Source of the DNA: Pseudomonadota bacterium | GTDB lineage: Bacteria > Pseudomonadota > Alphaproteobacteria > Rhizobiales > Hyphomicrobiaceae | Length of the DNA stretch: 64,000 nucleotides | Direction: 5' to 3' | Assembly (NCBI GenBank): GCA_023405815.1 | Contig: JAEXXM010000080.1 | Coordinates: 30,167 to 94,166, forward strand | Shown: one piece after another, positions 1 through 8,023 of the stretch | How positions within the stretch are numbered: position 1 is the stretch's first letter | Layout of the letters: each line of letters opens with the position of its first letter | Notes under the pieces: generated by a model | What the model was told of the DNA's origin: nothing | The model's input: the letters and a program-made list of their open reading frames with translations, nothing else | Database searches by the model: none | Made by a program: the position numbers and the translations under genes

Positions 1-1103
1 TCGACAAGATGCGCGAGGACGCGCAGGCGGAGAAGCGCCCGCTGACCATCCGCTCGCCCTGGCGCGACCGCAATCCGGCCGAGGCACCGGCAGGCGTGCC
101 CTATGCGATCCGCCTCAAGGCGCCGCGCGAGGGCGAGACCGTCGTCGACGATCTCGTGCAGGGGCGTGTCGTGTTCGCCAACAAGGAGCTGGACGACCTC
201 ATCATCCTGCGCTCGGACGGCAACCCGACGTACAATCTCGCAGTGGTCGTCGACGACCACGACATGAAGATTACGCACGTAATCCGCGGCGTCGACCACC
301 TGACGAACGCCGCCCGCCAGACGCAGATTTACGAGGCTATGGGCTGGACCGTGCCGAAGTTCGCGCACGTGCCGCTCATCCACGGGCCCGACGGCGCCAA
401 GCTGTCGAAGCGGCACGGCGCGCTCGGCATCGAAGCCTACCGTGAGATGGGCTACCTGCCGGCAGCGCTACGCAACTACCTCGTCCGCCTCGGCTGGAGC
501 CATGGCAACGACGAGATCATGTCGACGTCGCAAATGCTCGACTGGTTCGATGTCACCGACATCAACCGCTCGGCGGCGCGCTTCGACTTCGCCAAGCTCG
601 AAGATCTCAACGGCCACTACATCCGCACCACCGACGACCAGGAGTTGCTGCTACGCATCGAGGACCTGCTCCCCTATTTGCCGAACGGAGCGGCCATCAC
701 CGAACGTCTCGACGCCAACATGCGCGCCAAGCTGCTCATCGCCATGCCGGGCCTCAAGGAGCGGGCAAAGACACTGATCGAGCTGATCAACGGGGCGGAG
801 TTCCTGTTCGCGGACCGGCCGCTGCCGCTCGACGAGAAGGCCGAGAAACTGCTGGATCAGGACGCGCGCCAGAAGCTCGCGGAAATGCTGCCGAAGCTCG
901 AAGCCGCCAGCCGGTGGCAGGCGGGGGAGCTGGAGGAGATCGTGCGTGCCTTCGCCGAGGCGACCGGTGCCAAGCTCGGCAAGGTGGCGCAGCCGTTGCG
1001 CGCCGCCCTCACCGGCAAGGCCGTCTCGCCGCCGGTGTTCGACGTCATGGCTGTACTGGGGCGCGAGGAAGCGCTCGCCCGCATCCGCGACCAGGCTGCC
1101 TGA
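1..1103 (+). CDS. gltX: Glutamate--tRNA ligase, 5'-truncated by window edge
   Basis: Class I aminoacyl-tRNA synthetase that charges tRNA-Glu in the cytoplasm. The reading frame is open to the window edge, so the true start lies upstream. The missing part is roughly the first 100 residues and includes the HIGH signature. Visible are the end of the catalytic domain, with the KMSKS-type loop seen as KLSKRHG (bases about 399-419), and the C-terminal anticodon-binding helical region. It ends with TGA at 1101-1103. Hyphomicrobiales often carry two gltX paralogues, one of which may charge tRNA-Gln for GatCAB; this window cannot say which one this is. The gltA gene follows on the same strand after 263 bases. 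Confidence 0.93.
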   Translation, partial: DKMREDAQAEKRPLTIRSPWRDRNPAEAPAGVPYAIRLKAPREGETVVDDLVQGRVVFANKELDDLIILRSDGNPTYNLAVVVDDHDMKITHVIRGVDHLTNAARQTQIYEAMGWTVPKFAHVPLIHGPDGAKLSKRHGALGIEAYREMGYLPAALRNYLVRLGWSHGNDEIMSTSQMLDWFDVTDINRSAARFDFAKLEDLNGHYIRTTDDQELLLRIEDLLPYLPNGAAITERLDANMRAKLLIAMPGLKERAKTLIELINGAEFLFADRPLPLDEKAEKLLDQDARQKLAEMLPKLEAASRWQAGELEEIVRAFAEATGAKLGKVAQPLRAALTGKAVSPPVFDVMAVLGREEALARIRDQAA

Positions 1104-1124
1104 GGCAATATTTCAGCAGCTGCG

Positions 1125-1168
1125 ACGCCCCTCCTCGGGCGTTCCCGTGGCAGGCATTTGCGCCTGCC
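1125..1168 (+). terminator. Two hairpins downstream of gltX, possible terminator
   Basis: Two perfect hairpins lie 22 bases after the gltX stop. One has 6-bp arms ACGCCC/GGGCGT (1125-1130, 1137-1142) and the other 7-bp arms GGCAGGC/GCCTGCC (1149-1155, 1162-1168). Neither has a T-run, so intrinsic termination is uncertain. They may act as mRNA 3'-end stabilisers. The remainder of the gap before gltA includes an A+T-rich stretch around 1258-1285 but no promoter I would defend. Confidence 0.3.
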
Positions 1169-1366
1169 GCGCGGGCATTGTCGCGGGCTATGTTGCGGTG
1201 CAAAAGTAGTGTAGCATGCGCCAACTCGCTGATCGGCCCGCGAGCAATGCCGAGGCGGGAAATACAATGAATAAATGCACTTAGGGGACGTTGTTCTTAG
1301 TAGCTCGGGAGATCTCCACCTGCTCGCACCTCATTCCCTCCGCCGGGTATCACAGGATTCCGCGCC

Positions 1367-2683
<1,317 letters not shown>

Positions 2684-2719
2684 GGGCCCCGCCGAGCGAC
2701 ATCAACAAGGGCACTACCC

Positions 2720-2751
2720 GCGGCCGGCGACTGAAGTCGTCGGCCGCTTTT
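2720..2751 (+). terminator. Intrinsic terminator of gltA
   Basis: GCGGCCGGCGAC (2720-2731) pairs with GTCGTCGGCCGC (2736-2747), allowing one G-T pair, around a TGAA tetraloop. TTTT follows at 2748-2751. It lies 37 bases after the gltA stop and separates it from lpxB, which converges from the minus strand. Confidence 0.85.
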
Positions 2752-2769
2752 GTGCCGGGCGCGGCGGGC

Positions 2770-4008
2770 TCACGTGGCTTGGCGGCGCCCGTTGACGGCG
2801 TAGTCAAGCACGATGTCGGCGGCGGCCTCGCTGGGGGAAGAGCCGTCGATCAGCATCTTGTGCGGGATGCGCGCCAGCGCCGCGGTCTGTGCGCGGCGCT
2901 CCGGCGTATCGCGCAACAACTGCTCCAGCGCATCGGCGAGCTTCTCGGGGGTGCAGTCCTCCTGGAGGAACTCGGGAAAAGCATTCTCCTCAAGCACTAG
3001 GTTGGCGAGCACGACAGAGGGAACGTTGAGCAGGAAGCGCAGGCGCGCGGCAATGGCATCGACTTTGTAGGCGACGACCATGGGCGTGCCGGCGAGTGCG
3101 AGCTCGAGCGTCACAGTCCCCGACGCGGCAAGTGCCGCGTGCGCTAGGCGGAAGGCGCGGAACTTGTCGTCCTCGCCTTCGATGATGAACGGCTTCACCG
3201 TCCACGACTGCGCATGCCTCTCGATCAACGGGCGCACGTGCGGCACGGCGGGGATGATCACCTGCGGGCGCACGCGGCGAGCATGCAGAACCTCGAGCGC
3301 CTCGCCGAAAGGCTGCATGAGGCGCGTCACCTCGGAGGTGCGGCTGCCGGGGAGCACGACGAGGTTCAGCCGCCCAGGATCCAGCCCCAGCTCTTCGGCG
3401 AGCGGTTCGGTGTCGATATCGTGCATCCAGTCGAGGCGCTCGATGAGCGGATGGCCGACATAGGTGCACGGCGGGCCGCCCAGGCGCTGATGCGCGGCCG
3501 GCTCGAACGGCAGAAGGCCCATGACGTGGTCGACGTAGGGGCGCATCTTGCGCGCGCGCCCGGGGCGCCATGCCCACACGCTCGGCGAGACGTAGTCGAT
3601 GATGGGGATGGACGGCGCCTTCCTGCGGATGCGCTTGGCGATGGGGTGCGTGAACTCGGGCGCATCGATGATGACGACGGCATCGGGCTCGGCGGCGACG
3701 GCGGCATCGACTGTGCGATAGACGCGCGACATGATGCGCGGCAGGCGCGAGAGGATCGACAGCGGCCCCATGACGGCGACGTCGGAGAGCGGGAACTGCG
3801 AGGCGAGACCGGCCTCCTCCATGTGCTCCCCGCCGACGCCGAGGTAGTGAATGCGGCCCTTGCAGCGGGCGGTGAGCGCGCTCATCAGCTTGCCGCCCAG
3901 GGCATCTCCAGAATGCTCGCCGGCAACGAGGAAGATGCGCAGGTCATCGCGGCCGATGCGTGCTGTCGTCGGGGGGCGCGCCGCTGCGGCGCGGTCGGTG
4001 AGGCTCAT
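2770..4008 (-). CDS. lpxB: Lipid-A-disaccharide synthase
   Basis: Family GT19 glycosyltransferase. It joins 2,3-diacylglucosamine-1-phosphate (lipid X) to UDP-2,3-diacylglucosamine, giving the lipid A disaccharide at the inner face of the cytoplasmic membrane. At 412 aa it is slightly longer than the E. coli enzyme because of a polar N-terminal lead of about 22 residues. Family blocks seen are FLVAGEHSGDALGGKL near the start, DYVSPSVWAWRPGR, GHPLIERL and LPGSRTSEVTRL. It is the last gene of the lpx run and starts 10 bases after the lpxI stop, so the two are very likely cotranscribed and use consecutive substrates. Confidence 0.95.
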   Translation of the reverse strand: MSLTDRAAAARPPTTARIGRDDLRIFLVAGEHSGDALGGKLMSALTARCKGRIHYLGVGGEHMEEAGLASQFPLSDVAVMGPLSILSRLPRIMSRVYRTVDAAVAAEPDAVVIIDAPEFTHPIAKRIRRKAPSIPIIDYVSPSVWAWRPGRARKMRPYVDHVMGLLPFEPAAHQRLGGPPCTYVGHPLIERLDWMHDIDTEPLAEELGLDPGRLNLVVLPGSRTSEVTRLMQPFGEALEVLHARRVRPQVIIPAVPHVRPLIERHAQSWTVKPFIIEGEDDKFRAFRLAHAALAASGTVTLELALAGTPMVVAYKVDAIAARLRFLLNVPSVVLANLVLEENAFPEFLQEDCTPEKLADALEQLLRDTPERRAQTAALARIPHKMLIDGSSPSEAAADIVLDYAVNGRRQAT

Positions 4009-4018
4009 GGGTCGACAC

Positions 4019-5320
4019 TCATGGCGCGCTTCCCTGCCGCGGCGCGGCGATGAGGAACAATCCTAGGCGCTCGGCGGCTTCGATACCGTGCGCCAGCTCG
4101 TCGGGCGAACGTCCGACAACCGCGACGCCGGCAAAATTTGCGGCCGCGGCAGCGGCGAGAACCGAGGCGATGTCGGCCGCGACCGCCTCGGACACTACGG
4201 CGACGGCCGAGCGCCTTGCCCACCGCCGACGTCCCCACTGGCGCAGGGCCCCGGCGCGGGCGAGCAGCGCCGCAACGCCCTCGCCGCATTCGATCGCCAG
4301 CACATGCCCGCGGTCGAGCGCCGTGCCGCTGCTGTCGCGGAACGGCTTCAGCGCGGCAAGAAGCTCGGCGCCACGCGCGGCGTCGGCGAGGTGGCGCGGT
4401 CCGGCGCGGCGGGTGCCGACGGTCGCGAAGGGATAGAGACCGGAAAACGCCTGCTGCGGCGCGAGGCTAGCACCGCGATCCGACGCGCCGATGACGAAAA
4501 GTCCATGCGCGTCGGCGCTGTGGCGCAGCTCCCGACGCTCGAGCGCGATGGCGCCGCCGGCCAGCACGGCAACGCCCGAGAGCCCCGCTGCAACGGCGCC
4601 TTCCACGGTGCGAGGACCGATGGCCGGCATGTCGACGCGCATCTCCTGACGCGGTTTGGGCCGCTTGACGAGCACCCCGCGCCGACGACCGACGCCGCCC
4701 TCGGGCAGGCGCCGCTGCAGGGCGAGGCGCCGGAGCATGGCGTCGGTATTCTCCGCGCCCTCGATGGCCTCGATCGTTCCGCCGCTGACGACGACGGCCT
4801 GGCCGACGTCGAACGGCCCAAGCGCACGAATTACGTCGAAGCCGCGCGCGATATCGTCGAGGTCGCCCGGGGCCGCGTCGAGGCTTCCGATCGGGCCTTC
4901 CTGAACGAGCAGCGAGGGCAGAAGGTCGACCGGCGAGACGACCTTGAACCCCTTGCTCTCGAAGAAGCGCACGACCCCCGACAGGACCCCGTCATCGCCG
5001 GTGGTGGCGACGATGCGGGCAATGGCCGGCAGATTGAGAAAGAAGCCGAGGTCGGGCTTGATCGCCGAAAGGTCCGGACGGCGCACCGCACCGACGATGA
5101 CCATCTCGGTGACGCTTGCGTTGCGTAATGCGCGCACCATGCCGCCGATCTGCGCCCAGCCAACCTTGGTGAGCGGAAAGTCGCCGAGGTTGAGATCGCC
5201 CTCACCGATGATGGAAACGATGTGCACGGTCCCACCGCCCGCCCTGACGTGCTCGGCGACCTCACGCGGCAGACTGCCGCCGCCCGCCACGATGCCGACC
5301 ACGCGCGGCGGGCCCGGCAT
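4019..5320 (-). CDS. lpxI: LpxI-type UDP-2,3-diacylglucosamine pyrophosphatase, extended
   Basis: LpxI (DUF1009) hydrolyses UDP-2,3-diacylglucosamine to lipid X and UMP in alphaproteobacteria, in place of LpxH. Residues 1-150 hold the N-domain (VVGIVAGGGSLPREV at the start). Residues 155-280 hold the C-domain with RVDMPAIGPRTVE, whose Asp230 probably matches the catalytic Asp of Caulobacter LpxI (inference). At 433 aa it is about 150 residues longer than the usual 270-290. The extra tail (311-427) resembles a weakened repeat of the C-domain: ARGFDVIRALGPF matches ARGAELLAALKPF, and the terminal GLFV segment matches GLFL. The ATG abuts a long hairpin repeat that supplies the Shine-Dalgarno AGGA. 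Confidence 0.88.
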   Translation of the reverse strand: MPGPPRVVGIVAGGGSLPREVAEHVRAGGGTVHIVSIIGEGDLNLGDFPLTKVGWAQIGGMVRALRNASVTEMVIVGAVRRPDLSAIKPDLGFFLNLPAIARIVATTGDDGVLSGVVRFFESKGFKVVSPVDLLPSLLVQEGPIGSLDAAPGDLDDIARGFDVIRALGPFDVGQAVVVSGGTIEAIEGAENTDAMLRRLALQRRLPEGGVGRRRGVLVKRPKPRQEMRVDMPAIGPRTVEGAVAAGLSGVAVLAGGAIALERRELRHSADAHGLFVIGASDRGASLAPQQAFSGLYPFATVGTRRAGPRHLADAARGAELLAALKPFRDSSGTALDRGHVLAIECGEGVAALLARAGALRQWGRRRWARRSAVAVVSEAVAADIASVLAAAAAANFAGVAVVGRSPDELAHGIEAAERLGLFLIAAPRQGSAP

Positions 5321-5488
5321 GCTAGTGTCCTGATCGCGAAATTCGTCGTCCGATGCCGCAAGTGTCGAACGAATTTCGCGATCTGAAGGACACTAGCGGA
5401 CTCAAACTTGCAGTGTGATTCAGATCGAGAAGTCCGCTTCTCGACCTAGCCGCAACTGATGTGGCGGACTTCTCGATCATCACACTGC
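5321..5488. repeat. Paired long hairpins in mirror orientation (BIME-like)
   Basis: The entire lpxA-lpxI gap is two related long inverted repeats. Hairpin 1 has arms 5321-5346 and 5369-5397 (26 paired bases); hairpin 2 has arms 5410-5437 and 5464-5488 (25 paired bases). In each, one arm carries an unpaired TCA trinucleotide at the same place, and the two bulged arms face each other. The arms are homologous: both contain AGTGT, then GATCG, then GAA. The unit therefore reads as one hairpin family in two opposite orientations, as in bacterial interspersed mosaic elements. It starts one base upstream of the lpxI ATG and ends one base short of the lpxA stop codon. Confidence 0.85.
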
Positions 5489-5489
5489 G

Positions 5490-6296
5490 TCAAGCCTCGG
5501 TTGCTTCTTTCGGCGTGCAGAGGCTGCGTTTGCCACCGGCACGGATGAAAGCGATGATTTCCTGCACGATGGGCTGGCCCGCGAACTCCTTCGCCACGTC
5601 CTCGGTGCGCTCGGCGAGCGTGCCTTCAGCGGCGAACAGGGCTCGGTAGGCGCGGCGGAGATCGTGGATGTCGTCGCGCGAGAAGCCGCGGCGCTGAAGG
5701 CCGACGATGTTGAGGCCCGACAGGTGGGCGCGGTTGCCGAGCGCCATGCCGTAGGGAATGAGGTCATTCTCGAGACCCGACATGCCGCCGACGAAGGCGT
5801 GCGCGCCGACGCGGGCGAACTGGATCACGGCCGCGCCGCCGCCGAGGATGGCGAAGTCACCGACATGGCAGTGACCGGCGAGCATGACGTTGTTGGAAAA
5901 GACGACGTTGTTGCCGACGTGGCAGTCGTGACCGACGTGCGAGTTGGCGAGGAAGGCGCAGCGATCGCCGATCGTCGTCGACATGCCGCCGCCTTCGGTG
6001 CCGGGGTTCAGCGTCACGCCCTCGCGGATCAGGCAGTCGGCGCCGACGGTGAGCGTCGAGGGCTCACCGTGGTACTTCAGGTCCTGCGGCTGATGGCCGA
6101 TGGACGCGAAGGGGAAGACCTTGGTGCGCGGGCCGATGGTGGTGCGGCCGGCGACGACGACATGGCTCAGGAGCTCGACGCCATCGCCCAGCGTGACGTC
6201 CGCGCCGATGACGCAATAGGGGCCGATCTTCACGCCGGCGCCGATATTCGCTCCGGCCTCGATCACCGCCGTCGGATGAGCGGTCATTTCACCCAT
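5490..6296 (-). CDS. lpxA: UDP-N-acetylglucosamine O-acyltransferase
   Basis: First step of lipid A synthesis: transfer of a 3-hydroxyacyl chain from ACP to the 3-OH of UDP-GlcNAc by a soluble homotrimer. The 268-aa protein is a left-handed parallel beta-helix built of hexapeptide repeats, followed by a C-terminal helical domain. The catalytic-His region is visible as SHVGHDCHVGNNVVF, followed by AGHCHVGDFAILGGG. The start ATG overlaps the fabZ stop within ATGGGTGA, indicating translational coupling. The stop codon sits one base from the paired-hairpin repeat that separates lpxA from lpxI. Confidence 0.96.
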   Translation of the reverse strand: MGEMTAHPTAVIEAGANIGAGVKIGPYCVIGADVTLGDGVELLSHVVVAGRTTIGPRTKVFPFASIGHQPQDLKYHGEPSTLTVGADCLIREGVTLNPGTEGGGMSTTIGDRCAFLANSHVGHDCHVGNNVVFSNNVMLAGHCHVGDFAILGGGAAVIQFARVGAHAFVGGMSGLENDLIPYGMALGNRAHLSGLNIVGLQRRGFSRDDIHDLRRAYRALFAAEGTLAERTEDVAKEFAGQPIVQEIIAFIRAGGKRSLCTPKEATEA

Positions 6297-6813
6297 TTTT
6301 GGTTGCCGACGTGCCGGCTGCGAAGGCGCGCGCTTCCGCGGTGTCGGCGAGCATGGCGCTCACCTCGGCCTCGGCCACCGTCTTGCCATCGACCTTGGCC
6401 TCGCCGAAGAAGCGCCAGACGCGGCCGCGGTTACGGATCTTCCTGACGTGATAGTGGATGGTGTCGCCGGGCAGCACCGGCTTGCGGAACTTCGCTTTGT
6501 CGATGCCCATGAAGTAGACGAGCTCGGCCTGGTAGTCCTCGCCGAGGCTCGAGACGCACAGCGCGCCGGCGGTCTGTGCCAGGCCCTCGATGATGAGCAC
6601 GCCCGGCATAACCGGGTATTGCGGGAAGTGGCCCTGGAAGAACGGCTCGTTGATGGTGACGTTCTTGACGCCGACGCAGCTCTGATCGCCGTCCATGTCG
6701 TAGATGCGGTCGAGCATCAGGAACGGATAGCGGTGCGGCAGCAGCTTCAGGACGCGGATGATGTCCGCGGTGCCCAGCGCCGGCTTTGCTTTCGCTTCAC
6801 CCATGTCGTTCAT
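6289..6813 (-). CDS. fabZ: 3-hydroxyacyl-ACP dehydratase FabZ
   Basis: Hotdog-fold dehydratase that removes water from 3-hydroxyacyl-ACP in fatty acid elongation. It competes with LpxA and LpxD for 3-hydroxyacyl-ACP, which explains its place between them. The active-site His lies in LLPHRYPFLMLDR (residues about 25-37) and the active-site Glu in MPGVLIIEGLAQ. The length of 174 aa is a little over the family norm because of short polar ends. The ATG at 6813 is preceded by GAAGAGAA. The 3' end overlaps lpxA by 8 bases. Confidence 0.96.
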   Translation of the reverse strand: MNDMGEAKAKPALGTADIIRVLKLLPHRYPFLMLDRIYDMDGDQSCVGVKNVTINEPFFQGHFPQYPVMPGVLIIEGLAQTAGALCVSSLGEDYQAELVYFMGIDKAKFRKPVLPGDTIHYHVRKIRNRGRVWRFFGEAKVDGKTVAEAEVSAMLADTAEARAFAAGTSATKNG

Positions 6814-6871
6814 TTCTCTTCGACCTCATAACTTGCCGGCGCCATCGACGGCGCCCGACACATACATGCAA

Positions 6872-7915
6872 TCATTCCTCGCCCGCATCATCCTTCTCGC
6901 CGCGCTTGACGGCGCGGGCGAGAAAAGCGAGCTCCCGCCCCCATTGGGTGAGCGGTCGTGCGGGCGTTCCACCCATCCGGGCCCCCGCCGGTACGTCCTT
7001 GCTGGGATGGCCTCCACCGGCGATCTGCGCACCGGCGCCGATCTTGATGTGGCCGACGGTACCGGACTGACCGCCCATGACGACGAAATCCCCGAGCTCC
7101 GTGGAGCCGGAGATACCAACCTGGGCGACGATCACGCAATGGCGCCCTATGACGACGTTGTGCCCGATCTGGACCAAATTATCAATTTTGCTGCCTTCGC
7201 CGATGATCGTGTCCTTAAGGGCCCCGCGATCAATGGTCGAATTGGCGCCAATTTCCACATCGTCCTGGATGATGACGCGGCCGATCTGCGGAACCTTGAA
7301 GTGTCCGCCTGGGCCCATGGCGAAGCCGAAGCCGTCCTGGCCGATGCGGGCGCCGGTATGGATAATCACCCGGTCACCAACCAGGGCGTGGGCCACCGTT
7401 GCCAAGGGACCGACGTAGCTGTCGCGGCCGATGGCGACCCGGTAGCCAACGACGGCACCGGCGGCAATGCGGGCGCCACGGCCGATTTGCGCCTCGGGGC
7501 CGATGACGGCACCGGGCTCGACGATGACGCCCTCCTCGAGCCTCGCGGAGGGGTGGATGCGATCATCTCCGGGGGCGGCGCCCTGGGAGAAGCGGCTTTC
7601 CGGGTAAAACAGCATCAGCGCCCGGGCGAAGCCCCGGTAGGGGTCGGCGCTAACGAGCCTTCCGGTTGTATCGGGCACTCTGGGCGCGAAGGCCGGCAGC
7701 ACCAGGCAGGCGCCGGCACGGGTCGCCTTCAGCTGGTCGGCGTACTTGCGGTTGTTGAAGAAGGAGATGTCGCGCGGCCCGGCGTCGGTCAGCGTGCGCA
7801 CGTCCTCGATCAGGCTGTCGGGATCGGCACCGGGGGCAAGCTCGGAGCCCGTCGCCTTGGCGAGCTCCGTCAGTGAGTACGGCCCGGTCCGCCTGAAGAA
7901 TCCGGGATGCTCCAT
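6872..7915 (-). CDS. lpxD: UDP-3-O-acylglucosamine N-acyltransferase
   Basis: Third acylation-pathway enzyme: adds the N-linked 3-hydroxyacyl chain to UDP-3-O-acyl-glucosamine from acyl-ACP. The N-terminal uridine-binding domain (residues 1-100, starting MEHPGFFRRTGPYSL) is followed by hexapeptide-repeat beta-helix. The segment SKIDNLVQIGHNVVIGRHC contains the expected catalytic His. At 347 aa it has normal length. It follows bamA by about 108 bases that hold two hairpins and precedes fabZ by 58 bases. Confidence 0.96.
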   Translation of the reverse strand: MEHPGFFRRTGPYSLTELAKATGSELAPGADPDSLIEDVRTLTDAGPRDISFFNNRKYADQLKATRAGACLVLPAFAPRVPDTTGRLVSADPYRGFARALMLFYPESRFSQGAAPGDDRIHPSARLEEGVIVEPGAVIGPEAQIGRGARIAAGAVVGYRVAIGRDSYVGPLATVAHALVGDRVIIHTGARIGQDGFGFAMGPGGHFKVPQIGRVIIQDDVEIGANSTIDRGALKDTIIGEGSKIDNLVQIGHNVVIGRHCVIVAQVGISGSTELGDFVVMGGQSGTVGHIKIGAGAQIAGGGHPSKDVPAGARMGGTPARPLTQWGRELAFLARAVKRGEKDDAGEE

Positions 7916-7936
7916 AGCGTATCGCCGCCGTGGGCG

Positions 7937-7996
7937 ACGCCTCCATTGATTGCATGCAAGCGCACGGAGGCGTGGCTCCGCTACGCGAACGCGGAG
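7937..7996. other. Two hairpins between bamA and lpxD
   Basis: ACGCCTCC (7937-7944) pairs with GGAGGCGT (7966-7973); its loop contains the palindrome TTGCATGCAA. CTCCGC (7976-7981) then pairs with GCGGAG (7991-7996). There is no T-run, so a role in processing or stabilising the bamA 3' end is more likely than termination. lpxD probably remains in the same transcript. Confidence 0.4.
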
Positions 7997-8023
7997 GTCT
8001 TCTTAGCACCGAACGGGCGACGA

